Assembly (NCBI RefSeq): GCF_029869925.1
Contig: NZ_CP118605.1
Location: 2,242,501 to 2,306,500 of the forward strand
Origin: Microbulbifer bruguierae
Lineage (GTDB): Bacteria; Pseudomonadota; Gammaproteobacteria; Pseudomonadales; Cellvibrionaceae
Direction of reading: 5' to 3'
DNA: 64,000 nt
Positions 47,892 to 59,300 of the stretch are shown here, piece after piece (position 1 is the stretch's first letter; every line of letters begins with the position of its first letter). The notes below the pieces were generated by a model that did not search any database, was not told the origin of the DNA, and worked only from the letters and a program-made list of their open reading frames with translations. Both the position numbers and the translations under genes were made by a program.

Positions 47892-48071
47892 GAATAAACC
47901 CTTTCTCGTCGAAATTTGTCTGGTATTGGGTACAACTTATGTGCGATTCCTGACATTGCATGTCGGTCGCATCTCTTTTTATTGATCGCTACTGCTGACA
48001 ACAGGTACTTCGTACATCTCAAGCGGGACGCTTGCGCGCCCCGGGTACTGCAAAACTCTATCTGTTCGCGT

Positions 48072-49235
48072 CTATTCCGCCGCGCGGGTTTCCAGCATGG
48101 CCACTGCCGGCAGCACCTTGCCTTCCACGTATTCGAGGAAAGCACCACCCCCAGTGGAAATATAGGAAACCTGCTCGGCAATACCGTATTTGTCGACCGC
48201 TGCCAGGGTGTCACCGCCGCCAGCAATGGAGAAGGCGTCGCTGTTGGCAATGGCCTTAGACAGGCGCTCGGTACCACCGCCAAACTGGTCGAATTCAAAC
48301 ACGCCCACCGGGCCATTCCAGATGATGGTCTTGGCGTCCTTGAGAATATCCGCCAGCACCGCAGAGGAATCCGGGCCGATATCGAAAATCATGTCGTCTT
48401 CGCTCACCGCGTCCGCCGACTTGGTTTCTGCTGCGGCGGTTTCGCTGAATTCCTTGCCGGTCACTACATCGCTGGGCAGCGGGATATCGCACTTCTGCAT
48501 CAGGGCCTTGGCGGTGTCGACCAGGTCGTGTTCACACAGGGACTTGCCCACCGGCTTGCCGCTGGCGGCGAGGAAGGTATTGGCAATGCCGCCACCGACG
48601 ATCAGCTGGTCCACCTTGTCGGACAGGCTCTCCAGCACTGTAAGTTTGGTGGAAACCTTGGAGCCGCCAACAATCGCCACCATCGGGCGCGCCGGATTGG
48701 CGAGGGCCTGTTCCAACGCATCCAGTTCCGCGGCCAGCAGCGGGCCGGCACAGGCGACGGCGGCAAACTTGGCCACACCATGGGTGGAGGCCTGGGCGCG
48801 GTGGGCGGTGCCGAAGGCATCCATCACGAAGATGTCGCACAGCGCCGCGTACTGCCTGGCCAGAGCCTCGTCGTCTTTCTTCTCGCCCTTGTTGAAGCGC
48901 ACGTTTTCCAGCAGCGCCACTTCACCATCTGCAAGATCCACACCGCCCTGCCAGTCTTTGATCAGCGGCACCTCTTTGCCCAGCAGTTTGCCCAGGTGGG
49001 CGGTGACCGGCGCCAGGGAAAATTCTTCAGCGTACTCACCCTCGGTGGGGCGGCCCAGGTGGGACATCAGCAGGACTTTGGCCCCGGCATCGACGGCAGC
49101 CTGGATGGTGGGAAGCGCCGCGCGAATACGGGCGTCGGAAGTGACAGCTCCGTCTTTCACCGGCACATTCAGGTCTTCGCGGATCAGAACGCGTTTGCCC
49201 GCCAGATCCTGGTCCTTCATCAATTTAACCGCCAT
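48072..49235 (-). CDS. pgk: Phosphoglycerate kinase
   Basis: Transfers phosphate between 1,3-bisphosphoglycerate and ADP. I chose ATG 49235 ([20 protein letters not shown]) with AGAGG seven bases before it, giving 387 residues, as in E. coli. A TTG two codons upstream is less likely. [11 protein letters not shown], the SHLGRP segment and the C-terminal [13 protein letters not shown] are present. It is followed by fba, the usual glycolytic pair. Confidence 0.98.
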   Translation of the reverse strand: MAVKLMKDQDLAGKRVLIREDLNVPVKDGAVTSDARIRAALPTIQAAVDAGAKVLLMSHLGRPTEGEYAEEFSLAPVTAHLGKLLGKEVPLIKDWQGGVDLADGEVALLENVRFNKGEKKDDEALARQYAALCDIFVMDAFGTAHRAQASTHGVAKFAAVACAGPLLAAELDALEQALANPARPMVAIVGGSKVSTKLTVLESLSDKVDQLIVGGGIANTFLAASGKPVGKSLCEHDLVDTAKALMQKCDIPLPSDVVTGKEFSETAAAETKSADAVSEDDMIFDIGPDSSAVLADILKDAKTIIWNGPVGVFEFDQFGGGTERLSKAIANSDAFSIAGGGDTLAAVDKYGIAEQVSYISTGGGAFLEYVEGKVLPAVAMLETRAAE

Positions 49236-49660
49236 AGCCAATCCTCTTTTGCTGGTTGCTGAATACTAACTAACCCGGGCGCAGGCCCCGGGAAAGCGGG
49301 CGCGGATTATAAGCCCCAAGGGCGGCTAACACTAAACCCGATTGCCGTGACGGTTATGGCTCGCAGGCGAAGACTGCAGACAAACTGGTCAGGCCGCGAG
49401 TATATCAATCCATTTTGTAAATGAATTACCGCACACTATCGATAACGCACTGATAGCGCTGTCATTTTTACAAGAACGCAAAAAAAAGCCATTTATCCCG
49501 GTACACGCGCCTTTTCGCCCCCTGCCGTTACCGCCGATAGCTTCTAAGATTGCAGCATAACCGCCCTGTGCCCGCGCCCCCACGGCAGTCCCATGACTGC
49601 CCCACGACTTCCAGTGGCGGTCGCAAACATAGGTTCAACCTGAATAGACGGAACAACGCT
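49236..49660. other. Intergenic region between divergent pgk and the CPXCG gene
   Basis: About 425 bp without a supportable gene. It should hold the promoters of the two divergent genes. Near pgk it is GC-rich, with a short CCCGGGCGCAGGCCCCGGG imperfect palindrome. The middle (49400-49500) is AT-rich, with an A8 run. I see no recognisable regulator site. Confidence 0.4.
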
Positions 49661-49855
49661 ATGGACAAAATCGAGGAATTCAGTGATCGCTGCCCCTACT
49701 GCGGGGAAACCATTCTGCTGCTCATCGACACCTCCGCCGGCAGCCAGCACTATTTTGAGGATTGCGCCGTGTGCTGCCGTCCAATACAGGTGCTGGTCAG
49801 TGTGGATATGGAAGGGGACTGGCAGGTGCAGCTGAAACACGAAAGTGAAGTGTGA
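49661..49855 (+). CDS. CPXCG motif-containing cysteine-rich protein
   Basis: Small zinc-ribbon-like protein of 64 residues. It starts at ATG 49661. The frame upstream is not similar to anything. CPYCGE near residue 11 and CAVCCRP near residue 35 form a four-cysteine site, and an acidic tail follows. The family is widespread and uncharacterised. It is probably a monocistronic gene. Confidence 0.8.
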   Translation: MDKIEEFSDRCPYCGETILLLIDTSAGSQHYFEDCAVCCRPIQVLVSVDMEGDWQVQLKHESEV

Positions 49856-49860
49856 AGGTC

Positions 49861-49922
49861 CCGCTTCTCTATACGCAACACAACCTATAGAGAAGCGGTA
49901 ACTGAAAAGAAGCGGTAACTGA
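49861..49922. terminator. Two-way hairpin and 15-bp direct repeats
   Basis: CCGCTTCTCTATA (49861-49873) pairs perfectly with TATAGAGAAGCGG (49886-49898), loop of 12 bases. Its right arm begins a 15-bp direct repeat AGAAGCGGTAACTGA that recurs 17 bp later (49891-49905 and 49908-49922). It lies between convergent genes and probably terminates both. Confidence 0.65.
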
Positions 49923-49970
49923 GGAACGGTAAGCGGGAGTAGCGATAAAAGGAAATCGCAGGCAAAACCC

Positions 49971-50375
49971 TCAAGGTTCCAGCTGCAATTCCCCGCTTTC
50001 TACCGCGGAAGTGTCGACATCTACCGCCTCGTCATTACTGACCCGCACCACATTTGCGCTGGACAAGCGCACACTGAAAGCCAGTGGGCCTCCAGAGGAA
50101 GAGCTGCTGCCACTGGAGGAGCTCCCGCTACCGGAAGAACTGCTGGACGAGCTGCTGGAGCTGCTGCTACCACTGCCACTGGATGAACTGCTTCCGGAAG
50201 AGCTACTACTGGACGAGCTACTGGAACTGCTGCTACTGGATGAACTGCTACTGGACGAACTGCCACCGGACGAGCTGCCACCGTCACCGCCACCGCCGCC
50301 TCCCCCACCGCATGCGGTGAGGGCAGCCAGAGTGATAGCAAGCAGGATACTTTTTATCGCGGTAATACTTTTCAT
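49971..50375 (-). CDS. Short lipoprotein made mostly of a poly-serine/glycine linker
   Basis: Protein of 134 residues. The signal peptide has lipobox LTAC (cysteine at 22), then a run of eight glycines and about 70 residues of almost pure serine with scattered glycines. Only about 40 residues remain (SVRLSSANVVRVSNDEAVDV and an acidic end). Such poly-Ser linkers occur in lipoproteins and secreted enzymes of Cellvibrionales, normally ahead of a large domain. Here that domain is nearly absent. It starts 20 bp after the giant-protein gene on the same strand and should be translated from the same transcript. Its role might be to anchor or tether (inference). Confidence 0.7.
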   Translation of the reverse strand: MKSITAIKSILLAITLAALTACGGGGGGGGDGGSSSGGSSSSSSSSSSSSSSSSSSSSSSGSSSSSGSGSSSSSSSSSSSSGSGSSSSGSSSSSGGPLAFSVRLSSANVVRVSNDEAVDVDTSAVESGELQLEP

Positions 50376-50394
50376 TGCTATGACCTTTAATAAT

Positions 50395-53300
50395 TTATAG
50401 CTGATAGGTAACCAGGAATCGGCTTTCTCCCACAGGCAGCTGATACGGTGCGTCCAGGGTGATCGTCAGTTCCCCATCGTCCTCCGCAAAGTTGCCAGTA
50501 CCAATCAGCTCGGAAGCTTCGGCCACACCGTTGGTGTTCGCATCCAGGTAAAGCTTCACCTCGCCAACTTGTTGTGCGTCGTCGACGTCACCCGCGGCAT
50601 CAAACGTGAACGCGACCAGTTCGGCATCCGTTGAGTCACTTTGCAATGCAAAATCCAGCACGGTTTGCTCACCGTCACCGCTCTGGAACGCGGTTTTTTC
50701 CAGAGTATTGTTGCTTGCCGTGACCACCGGCGCCGGCAACTCCATGGTGGCTACCGCGCTCGGATCCACCACAACACCATTGGCCACACCGTCGGCATCG
50801 TTGGGGCCGCCATCCTGGATGGTGAGCTGCACACAGAAGTCCCCCTCATTCAAACCAGCCTGATAGCTGCCATCCCCCGGTGCCGGACACACACCCTGCA
50901 TACCCGGTGCGGTCGCCACGGCATTGGCTCCATCTTCGACAAAGTCCACCCAGCCAACATTCGGCTGGTACTTGACGTAGCGTGCGGTCGGGAGAATGGC
51001 GGAGGTCAGCGGCAGTACCACTTGCGTCGATTCACCCACACCAATACCGCGCACCTCGAAGTCGAAGATACCGTTCAGCAGCAGATATCCCGCAGCGTGG
51101 ACGAGCGACGCATCAAAATACGCTTCCATCTCTTCCACACTCATGGCACTGACACTGTTGCCAGAGGTGTAAGTGGCATCGCCGAGCACCAGCTTGCTGC
51201 CTGCCGCACTCTGCAGATAGTTATCCACATCACTGGCCGGCAACATATTGTCGGTATCCTGTGGATCCAGGTAATCGGGAATCCGGTCGCCGTCCGAGTC
51301 GGCAACACCTTCGTCCAGATCACTCACCCCATCGCCATCGCTGTCGGTCTCAGCGAGCAATACCGGTAGGCTGCTGTCGATACGAATCAGTACCTGTGCC
51401 GAGCTGGTTGCACCCGCGCTGTCGGTAACGGTAACGCCCACTTCAACACTGCCGGACAGACCGGCGGGATCAAAACGCAATACCTGCTCATCGGTAGCGT
51501 TAGTCGGTACCAGCTGGGTATCCACGATATTCCACTGGAACAGGTGCGTATCATCGGGATTCACGTCTTCCACGGAAGCCGTGAGAGTCACCTCGCCTGC
51601 ATCCGCATAGGCAACCGCCACCGGCAAGGTATCCTGGGAAAGTGCAATCGCCACAGTGGGCGCCACATTTTCTTCGGTGATGCTGACAACGTGCTGGGCA
51701 CTTGCGCCGACAACGGCATTCACCGCACCTGTCAGTGTCACCACCAGGGTTTCGCTGCCTTCGAATACCTCATCCGGCAGGGTGGCAAAGTCGATACTTG
51801 CGGTCAGACCGGATTCGATCACCACACTGCCGTCAGTCAGGTCGTGGTCCTCATACATACCTGCAGAGCCGCTTACGGTATAGGAAACCGTAACCGGATA
51901 GCTGACCGGGCTACCGTTCAGGCTGACTTCGATGGATCCGGCCTGCCCTTCCTGCACCGTTTGCGCCACGGCGATACTGGCCAGCGGGATCACATCGACC
52001 AGCTGCGTGCCGGACGCGGTGTTGCCGGCGGCATCCGCCACCGTCCAGGTCACCTCGTGCTGACCGGGGACAAACGGACCGGTGTTATCCGCGGTCGGCA
52101 CCAGATTGCCATCCAGGATATCGGTCGCTGTAGCAACGCCGAGATCCACCGGGGTTTCAGGACCAGTAGAGGCCACCACGATATCCGCCGGTATAGTCAG
52201 TTCCGGGTCAACATCGTCCACCGCGATATCAAAGCCTCCGGTGTACTCCTCGAGGTTTGTGCGGCCGTCGCCATCCAGGTCGGCATCGGCATCGCTGGAA
52301 TCATTGATATCCAGCCCATGCTCGTGCTCGTAACCATCCGGCATACCGTCACTATCGCTATCGGCGTCGTCTCCGTTCGGCAGCGGGTCGCTGTTATCGC
52401 CAATGCCGTCACCATCGCTATCTATGGATTCCGTCGGATCCTGCGGGAACACGTCGCTGTTATCACCAACGCCGTCGTCGTCGCTATCTACGGTTTCCGT
52501 GGAATCCTGAGGAAACGCATCGCCGTTATCACCAACGCCGTCGCCGTCGCTATCGGCGGTTTCCGTCGGATCCAGCGGGAATACGTCGCTGTTATCGCCA
52601 ACGCCATCGCCATCGTCGTCCTCATCCGCATTGTTGCCGATCAGGTCGCCATCGGTATCCACCGACTCATTGCCGTTGGAGGGGAACGGATCCAGGTCGT
52701 CGTTGACGCCGTCACCGTCGCTGTCGACGCTGAGATCGCTGGTGCGCTGGGCAAACTCCTGCGCGGCGGTCAGGCCATCACCGTCGGCATCGATTTCGGC
52801 ATCGGTCGCATCGGCGGGGTCGAGGCCCTGCTCCAGCTCCCAGCGATCCGCGAGGCCGTCGCCATCCTGGTCGAGCAAAGTGCTTCGTGCCGTGTTCTGG
52901 CTGTCGAAGTATTCTGCCGGCCAGTCCGAGTAATCTAGGCCCGTTGCGCTGGTCTGAATGGCACTCAGCAGACGGCTTTGAACCACATACAGACGCCCGT
53001 AGGCATCAAGCAGCGGCGCTTCGGTAACACCACCGACATTGACCATCCACTCGGCAACGCCACTGGTATCGTCCAGCGCGATCACCTCACCGGACGTATT
53101 CGCTATAAATACCTGCCCGCGGTTGCCCGCCACCGCCGTGTGCCAGCCTCGACTGCTGTTGCTGACGTACTCCCACTTGACGGAACCATCCGGATTGAAC
53201 GCCATAAAGCGGTTGCTGCTGGCGGCACCGATATACACCGCACCGCCGCGACCAATCACCGGCGACGCGTCAATGCGATAACCCAGATCCTGCGCCCATT

Positions 53301-56300
53301 TCTGAGTGCCATCGGGATTCAGTGCATACAAGTGCTGATCGTCAGACGCCACGTAGACGGTGCCGTCCTGGGCGATGGCTACAGCAGAGAAAGATCCGGT
53401 CGCCGGGAAGTTCCAGTTCACGGAACCGTAGCTGCCGTTATCGGTAATAGAGACCAGGTTGTAGTTGCTGCCATCGCCTACCTGGGTGGCAATGTAGAGA
53501 GTGCCGTCCAGCGCAATCGACGGGGCCAGCAATTCAGGACGGTCGATTACGAGACGCCATTTCTCGCTGCCATCGGCATTGACCGCGTAGAAATTGCCCA
53601 GCTCGTCGGCGACGTAGAGGGTGCCAGCTTCGCCCAGGGCAATACCGGTGCGGTACACCGATCCCTCGGTATTAAACAACCAGGCGATATCGCCGCTGGC
53701 GGTGTACTTGGCAATGCGCGCGCCGTTGGCGACAAAGTAGTTGCCGTCCGCGTCCACCGTAGCGGAGTTGTAAACCATGCCGGGAACATCGTCGTACCAG
53801 AACGGTTTGCCGAAACGATCCAGGTGATAAAGGTCACCGGTCATCAGGTTGCCGCTGTTGTCGAGCGCCAGGCCGTAGAGAGGCAGACCCAGGTTGGCGC
53901 TCCACAGCACGCTACCGGCGGCAACGACAGAGCCGCTGTCGACAGGGTCGGTGGCCGCACGATATTCCTCGTAATTGGCAAAGCCATCCGCGTCCGCATC
54001 CTCGTAGGCGTCGTCGCTGTTGAGCGGATCGAAGCCGTGGGCCACTTCCCAGGCGTCATCCATCATGTCCGCATCGGTGTCTTCACTGCGCGGGTTGGTT
54101 TGATGGGTATAAACCTCTTCACCATCGCTCAAACCATCTGCGTCGCTATCACTGTTTTGTGGATCGGTGCCGAGGGCAAATTCATCCAGATCCGAGAGGC
54201 CGTCCTCATCGAGGTCACCCTCGGTGTTCGCAGCCATCGGGTCCAGTCCCTGATTCACTTCCCATCCATCGGCCAGACCATCGCCATCGCTATCCGGGTT
54301 ATTCGGATCCGTGCCGTATTCGAATTCCAGTTGGTTGCTGAGGCCGTCGCCATCCATATCCCAGGTGACAGAAATCGTTCCGAAGTGCTCAACCTCCCAG
54401 CTGTCATCGATACCGTCGTTATCGTGATCCGAGCCTGCGAGCAGTTCACCGGTAAATTGCAGTTGCACGGTTTGCGCATCTACATCCGTATTGATCACGC
54501 GCAGGTAATAGCTGTGGCCCGCAATCCAGTGATCCGCGGTAGTCGTCGAGTCTGCATAGAAAGAGGTATCCCAGGCCAGATCAGCGCTGTAGCTGTACCA
54601 GTGGGCATAACTGTCTGCAGTCGGCACCGTGTCGCGATTCAGGTACAGCTTCACCGTGGACGCGTAGGTGCCCGCCAGCGCGAGGCTGCCGGCATTTTCG
54701 GGAACATCAATCCGGTACAAACGCTCCTCACCCGCAGGCAGGGAAATATCGATACCGCTGCTGGCAAACTCCAGCACTCCGTCAATATGCAGCGTCTCGC
54801 TACTTACCGCAGAACTGATTCCGAACGTTGCGTCGGACTTTGCGTATACCCCTATATAGTAAGTGCTATTGGGCTCCAGTGGTGGGACGCTAAAGGTGTG
54901 AGCGCCAGCCTCATCAATTTCCGGGTACAGAGCAGTGGTCTGGTTGTGATCCTCACTCCAATCGTAAAACTGCGTGCCGTAGTTCGGAGAGTACGAGCTG
55001 GTCGCATACTGAGTGTTACCCGGTGGAATCGTATCCCGCAGCATCACCACGACATCGCCGAGATCTTCGCTGAGATTCAGCGTCCACTCACTGGGCATAC
55101 CTTCACCCGCATTGACGGACGACTGCGGCATCTGCACACGGTAATAGCGCATATCACCCGCAGCCAGGGTCTGCCCGGAAACACTGCCACCATCCAGTTG
55201 CAGGTCCTGCACATAGTTCGCGTTGTCCTGCAGTTCCCCAGCCGCATCGACAACGCCACCGGCAGAAACCGTAAGCCGGTAACGCACATTGGAAGATTTG
55301 CCATAGACACCGATCCACCAGTCACCCGCGGGCAGACCGTTGAGCAGGTAATCGCGGTGATAGTAAGCGGCCATCGATACCCAGTTGCCATACTGGGTGC
55401 CTGAAGTGACGTCGTAGCGATCGTAAAGATTTTCCGAGCCGTAGCGGTGTGTCAGCGTCGGCACTGTATCGCGGCGGATATACAGATCCGGGTCGCCATT
55501 TAATGCTTCCAGCTTGGTGCGAATCACCCCGCCATTATTTTCCGGTACGTGGATACGGTAGAAATGGAAATTCCCTTCCGCCAGATCCGTACCCTGATCA
55601 CTGGAGACCGGGTTGATGATTGGATTGCCCGCATCGTCAATACCGCTGTCCCCAATATAGGGTGCGTCCAAACCGGCCTGCGCAAAGACTTCCCCGTGCG
55701 CGGGCGCCGTCCAGGTGCGACGCACCGGAATCGCGCGACTGGTAATGGAAAAATCGGTGGCGCCCTGGCCCTGTACCAGAACATACCACTTGCCCGGTGT
55801 CAGATAGGGAGCCGTCAGCACGGCCTGGGTTTTGGTGCTGACAAAGGTATTTAAATTCGCCAGATCCTGGCTCGCCCAGAGTTTGATGCCACCGTGACTA
55901 ATGGGGGTATCCAGCTGCCAGGCAGTGACTTCTTCACCATCGTGTAACTCCGGCACTTCAACGGTATAGATCGCGTACTGCTGATCAATCAGGCCGGCAC
56001 TGTCGGTGCCGCCGTCAAAGGCAAGCGGTGTATGTGCCAGCGGCTTCGCAACCAGATCGTAGGTCATATCCAGTTCATCCGGATCGTAACCGTCGGCGAC
56101 CTGTACAACGTATTCACCCGCTGCAGGCTGCAGCATGGTAACCACGCCACTACCGCAGTGATTCCCGCTTTCGGGGTAATATCCACCCTCAACCTTATAC
56201 ACGCTGTTGCCAGACGCCTCTGCGGGCAGGCGTAACATGCCATTTTCTGCCCGTATCACGCACATTCTCGGAACACCTACGGTGTTTTCCAGAGAAAGTT

Positions 56301-59300
56301 CCAGACTGTCCAACCCTTCCGCAACGGAGAATTTGTACAGCTTGTGCTCGCCCTGCGCCAGGGTTTCGCCATCCCAGCTCACTTGTGTTTCGGCGGTGAT
56401 CGGAGTACCCGACTGATCATTAATCATCACCGGTCCGCTGGTGAGCTGGTAATCAATCGCACCAACACCGATTTTGCTTCCTGTTACCGGGTTTTGTCCC
56501 TGGCTTATCACTGTGACGTAATAAGTGCCCGCCTGGATAAACAGATAGTCGTCGTCCGACTCATAGCTTTCATGATGCTTATAAGAGAATTCTTGTCCGG
56601 GAGTGTCCCAGATTCGCCCACCCATATTGGGCCCGTTGGTGTACCAATCTGTGGAGTTCGAGGTAGTACCGCCGGTATTACCCAAAGCACCCAATCTAAC
56701 GGAAAGTCTGGCGTCGTGACCCGTGGTGGGTTTCAGATTCAGTGACCAGCCAATTTGTGAAGGAGGCACCTGCACCCGATAGAACGCCAGGTCCCGCGGC
56801 GCCAGCGCAGTGCCGCTAGCGGTGCCGTCGTAGTCCAGATCCTGCACCTGCATAGACCAGGGGTTACCCGCGGTGTCGTTGCCGATACCAATGCCGCGAC
56901 TTTCCAGGGTATAGCTGGTGTTAGTGGTGGTGGAATTGTTATAGATACTGACGTAGTAAATACCGGGCTCCAGGGGAGAGCCCATGCCCATGGTCATCCT
57001 GGGTGCAGCACTAGAGTAATCATCCTCGTAGGGCATTCCCGTCCAGTCGGAGACAGGCGCGGCCCACTGGTTGCCTGAAGTCCAGTATCCCAGGCGGCTC
57101 ATGTTACTGGAGGAACCATGGTTTTCCGGCAACAGGTCACGCCTTACCACCAGTTTCGGGGGCGATTCCGCTTCAACGTTACTCAAGCGCAGATCCCAAC
57201 CCAGGGCACCGGCCGGCACTTCGATGCGGTGGTGCTGCCAAGTACCTGGTGCTTGCTCCAGGGTCTCGGCACTGCCGCCATTGAATTCGACCAGAACTTC
57301 CTCGCGACCAGCCGCTACCAGATCATAAGAAACCGCTGAAGCATCGGTGGAGCGAACAGCAATAATGTAGTCGTCACTGGGTGCAGTAAGGTTCACCAAA
57401 TCAGAACCACAGGATCTGCTGCTGTAACCGCCTTCCCCATAGCCGAAATAAGGTATATGAATTTCACCCTCGACCACCGGGATAACGCAAATTTCCGTAT
57501 TGCCGGTGACATTCTCCAACGAGACTTCCACCACGGTCAGGTCGGCGCCCGCACGAATACGATAAAACTTGTGTTCACCTTCGTCGGCACTTTGCGCCAA
57601 CCACACGACATCCTCGCCGCTAGCCACAGGGGTATCGGTTTTATCGTCGATCGGGATATTGCCGGTGCTGGTCAGGGTAAAGTCGATGGGGTCAGCGCCA
57701 ACACGACCTGAAGTGGGGTTCTGCCCCTGGCTGATAACGGTTACGTAATAGGTTCCCGCTTCCAGGAGTTCACTGGTTTGCGAATGGTATTTATAAAAAT
57801 ACTCTGCCCCGTCGGTGTTCCGCTTGATGCCCTGATACCAGCCCACAGAGTCAGAATAATTGCCGAGTCCTGTAGATGCAGTGACGTTACCGATTACCTC
57901 CCGGCGAACGGCCAGCGCAGCTTCATGCCCTTCGGCCAGATCCAGATTCAGTGACCAGCCGATCTGCGACTCGGGCACCTGTACCCGATAAATGGCGAGT
58001 TCACGCGCCCCCAGGCCGGTCACCACCGCACTACCCTCAAAGGGCAGATCCTGCACCTGAATTGCCCAGGGATTTCCGTCACTGTCGCTACCCATGCCGA
58101 TACCACGGCTCTCCAGGGTATATCCGGTTACCTGGGTGGTAGAGATGTTCAATACACTGACGTAGTAAACACCCGGCTCCAGAGGCGAGCCCATACCTAC
58201 CGTCAGCCCGGGACCCGCATAGGAACCATCGGCCTCGTAGCCGAGCCCGGTCCAGTCGTTACCTATCCCCCAGCGCTGACCGCTGGGCCAAGTGTCGAAG
58301 CGATTAATATTGCTGGATGAGCTAGTGTAATCCGGCAGCTCGTCGCGCCTGATCACCATCTGCGGCGTACTGTAACCACTGATATCTTTGAGCCGAACAT
58401 CCCAACCCAAGGCATCTTCCGGTACCACAATACGGTGGTGTTTCCAGGTACCCGGAGCCTGCTCGACGGTATTCGACGTTCCACCGTTGAATGCCACAGC
58501 CTCCTCTCCGCGACCGCTGGCCCGCAAATCAAAAGAGACATCGGCAGCGTTGGTCGACATTACGGTGACGAGGTAATCACCAGTGGGGGCGGTAAGGTTG
58601 AGCAGGCTTGAGCTGCAGCCTTTTATGCCGTAGCCACCTTCAGCATATCCCCCTGCGGGAAGATGAATTTCTCCGTCCTCCATCTGGGAAACGCAAAACT
58701 GAGCGCTGCCGGATACATTTTCCAGACTCAATTCCAGTACCGTCAGATCGGCACCGGTGCGAATGCGGTAGAATTTTTGCTGTTGCTCGGAAAGACCTTG
58801 TCCTGTCCAGCTGACGTCTGCCCCTTCGACTACCGGCGTATCGGTTTTATCTTCAACGGAAACTTCGCCGGTACTGCTGAGCGTGTAGTCAATCCCGTCG
58901 GCGCCCACTCGACCAGATACCGGGTTCTGCCCCTGGCTGATCACGGTGACGTAATACGTCCCTGCCTCAAGGAACTCGGAGGCATCCGAGTGGAATTTAT
59001 TAAACACTTCGCCGCCTGCGGTATCGCGGCTGGCACCATAGGAATAGGTACTATCGGAACCGTTTCCATAAGCGGCCACATTTCCCAGGGCCTCTTTGCG
59101 CACCACGAGTTTGGCTTCATGGCCACTGGCGGGACCCAGTGTCAGATTCCAGGCAATCTGGGACTCCGGAATCTGCACCCGATAGTAAGCCTGTTCCCGC
59201 GGCGCCAGCGCCGTACCGGCAACATTCCCTTCAAAAGCCAAATCCTGAACCTGTACTGACCAGGGGTTGCCATTGCTGTCGTTGCCAATACCGATACCCC

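Noticed and set aside
47916..49262. Long plus-strand frames over pgk and part of fba
   Set aside because: They are antisense to well-supported glycolytic genes.
50080..50330. Short regular repeats that could suggest a CRISPR array
   Set aside because: They are codon repeats of a poly-Ser/Gly tract with no spacers of even length and no cas genes.
50376..50394. The idea that the giant protein and the lipoprotein are one gene split by a frameshift
   Set aside because: The lipoprotein has its own start, signal peptide and lipobox after a clean stop and a 20-bp gap.
52300..52900. Regular repeats of about 60-75 bp in the giant gene
   Set aside because: They encode TSP3 calcium motifs (DSDGDGxxD) in frame, so the periodicity comes from the protein.
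52978..55404. Plus-strand open frame of 808 codons inside the giant gene
   Set aside because: It is antisense to the TSP3, propeller and PPC-like region, and its sequence resembles the reverse reading of those repeats.
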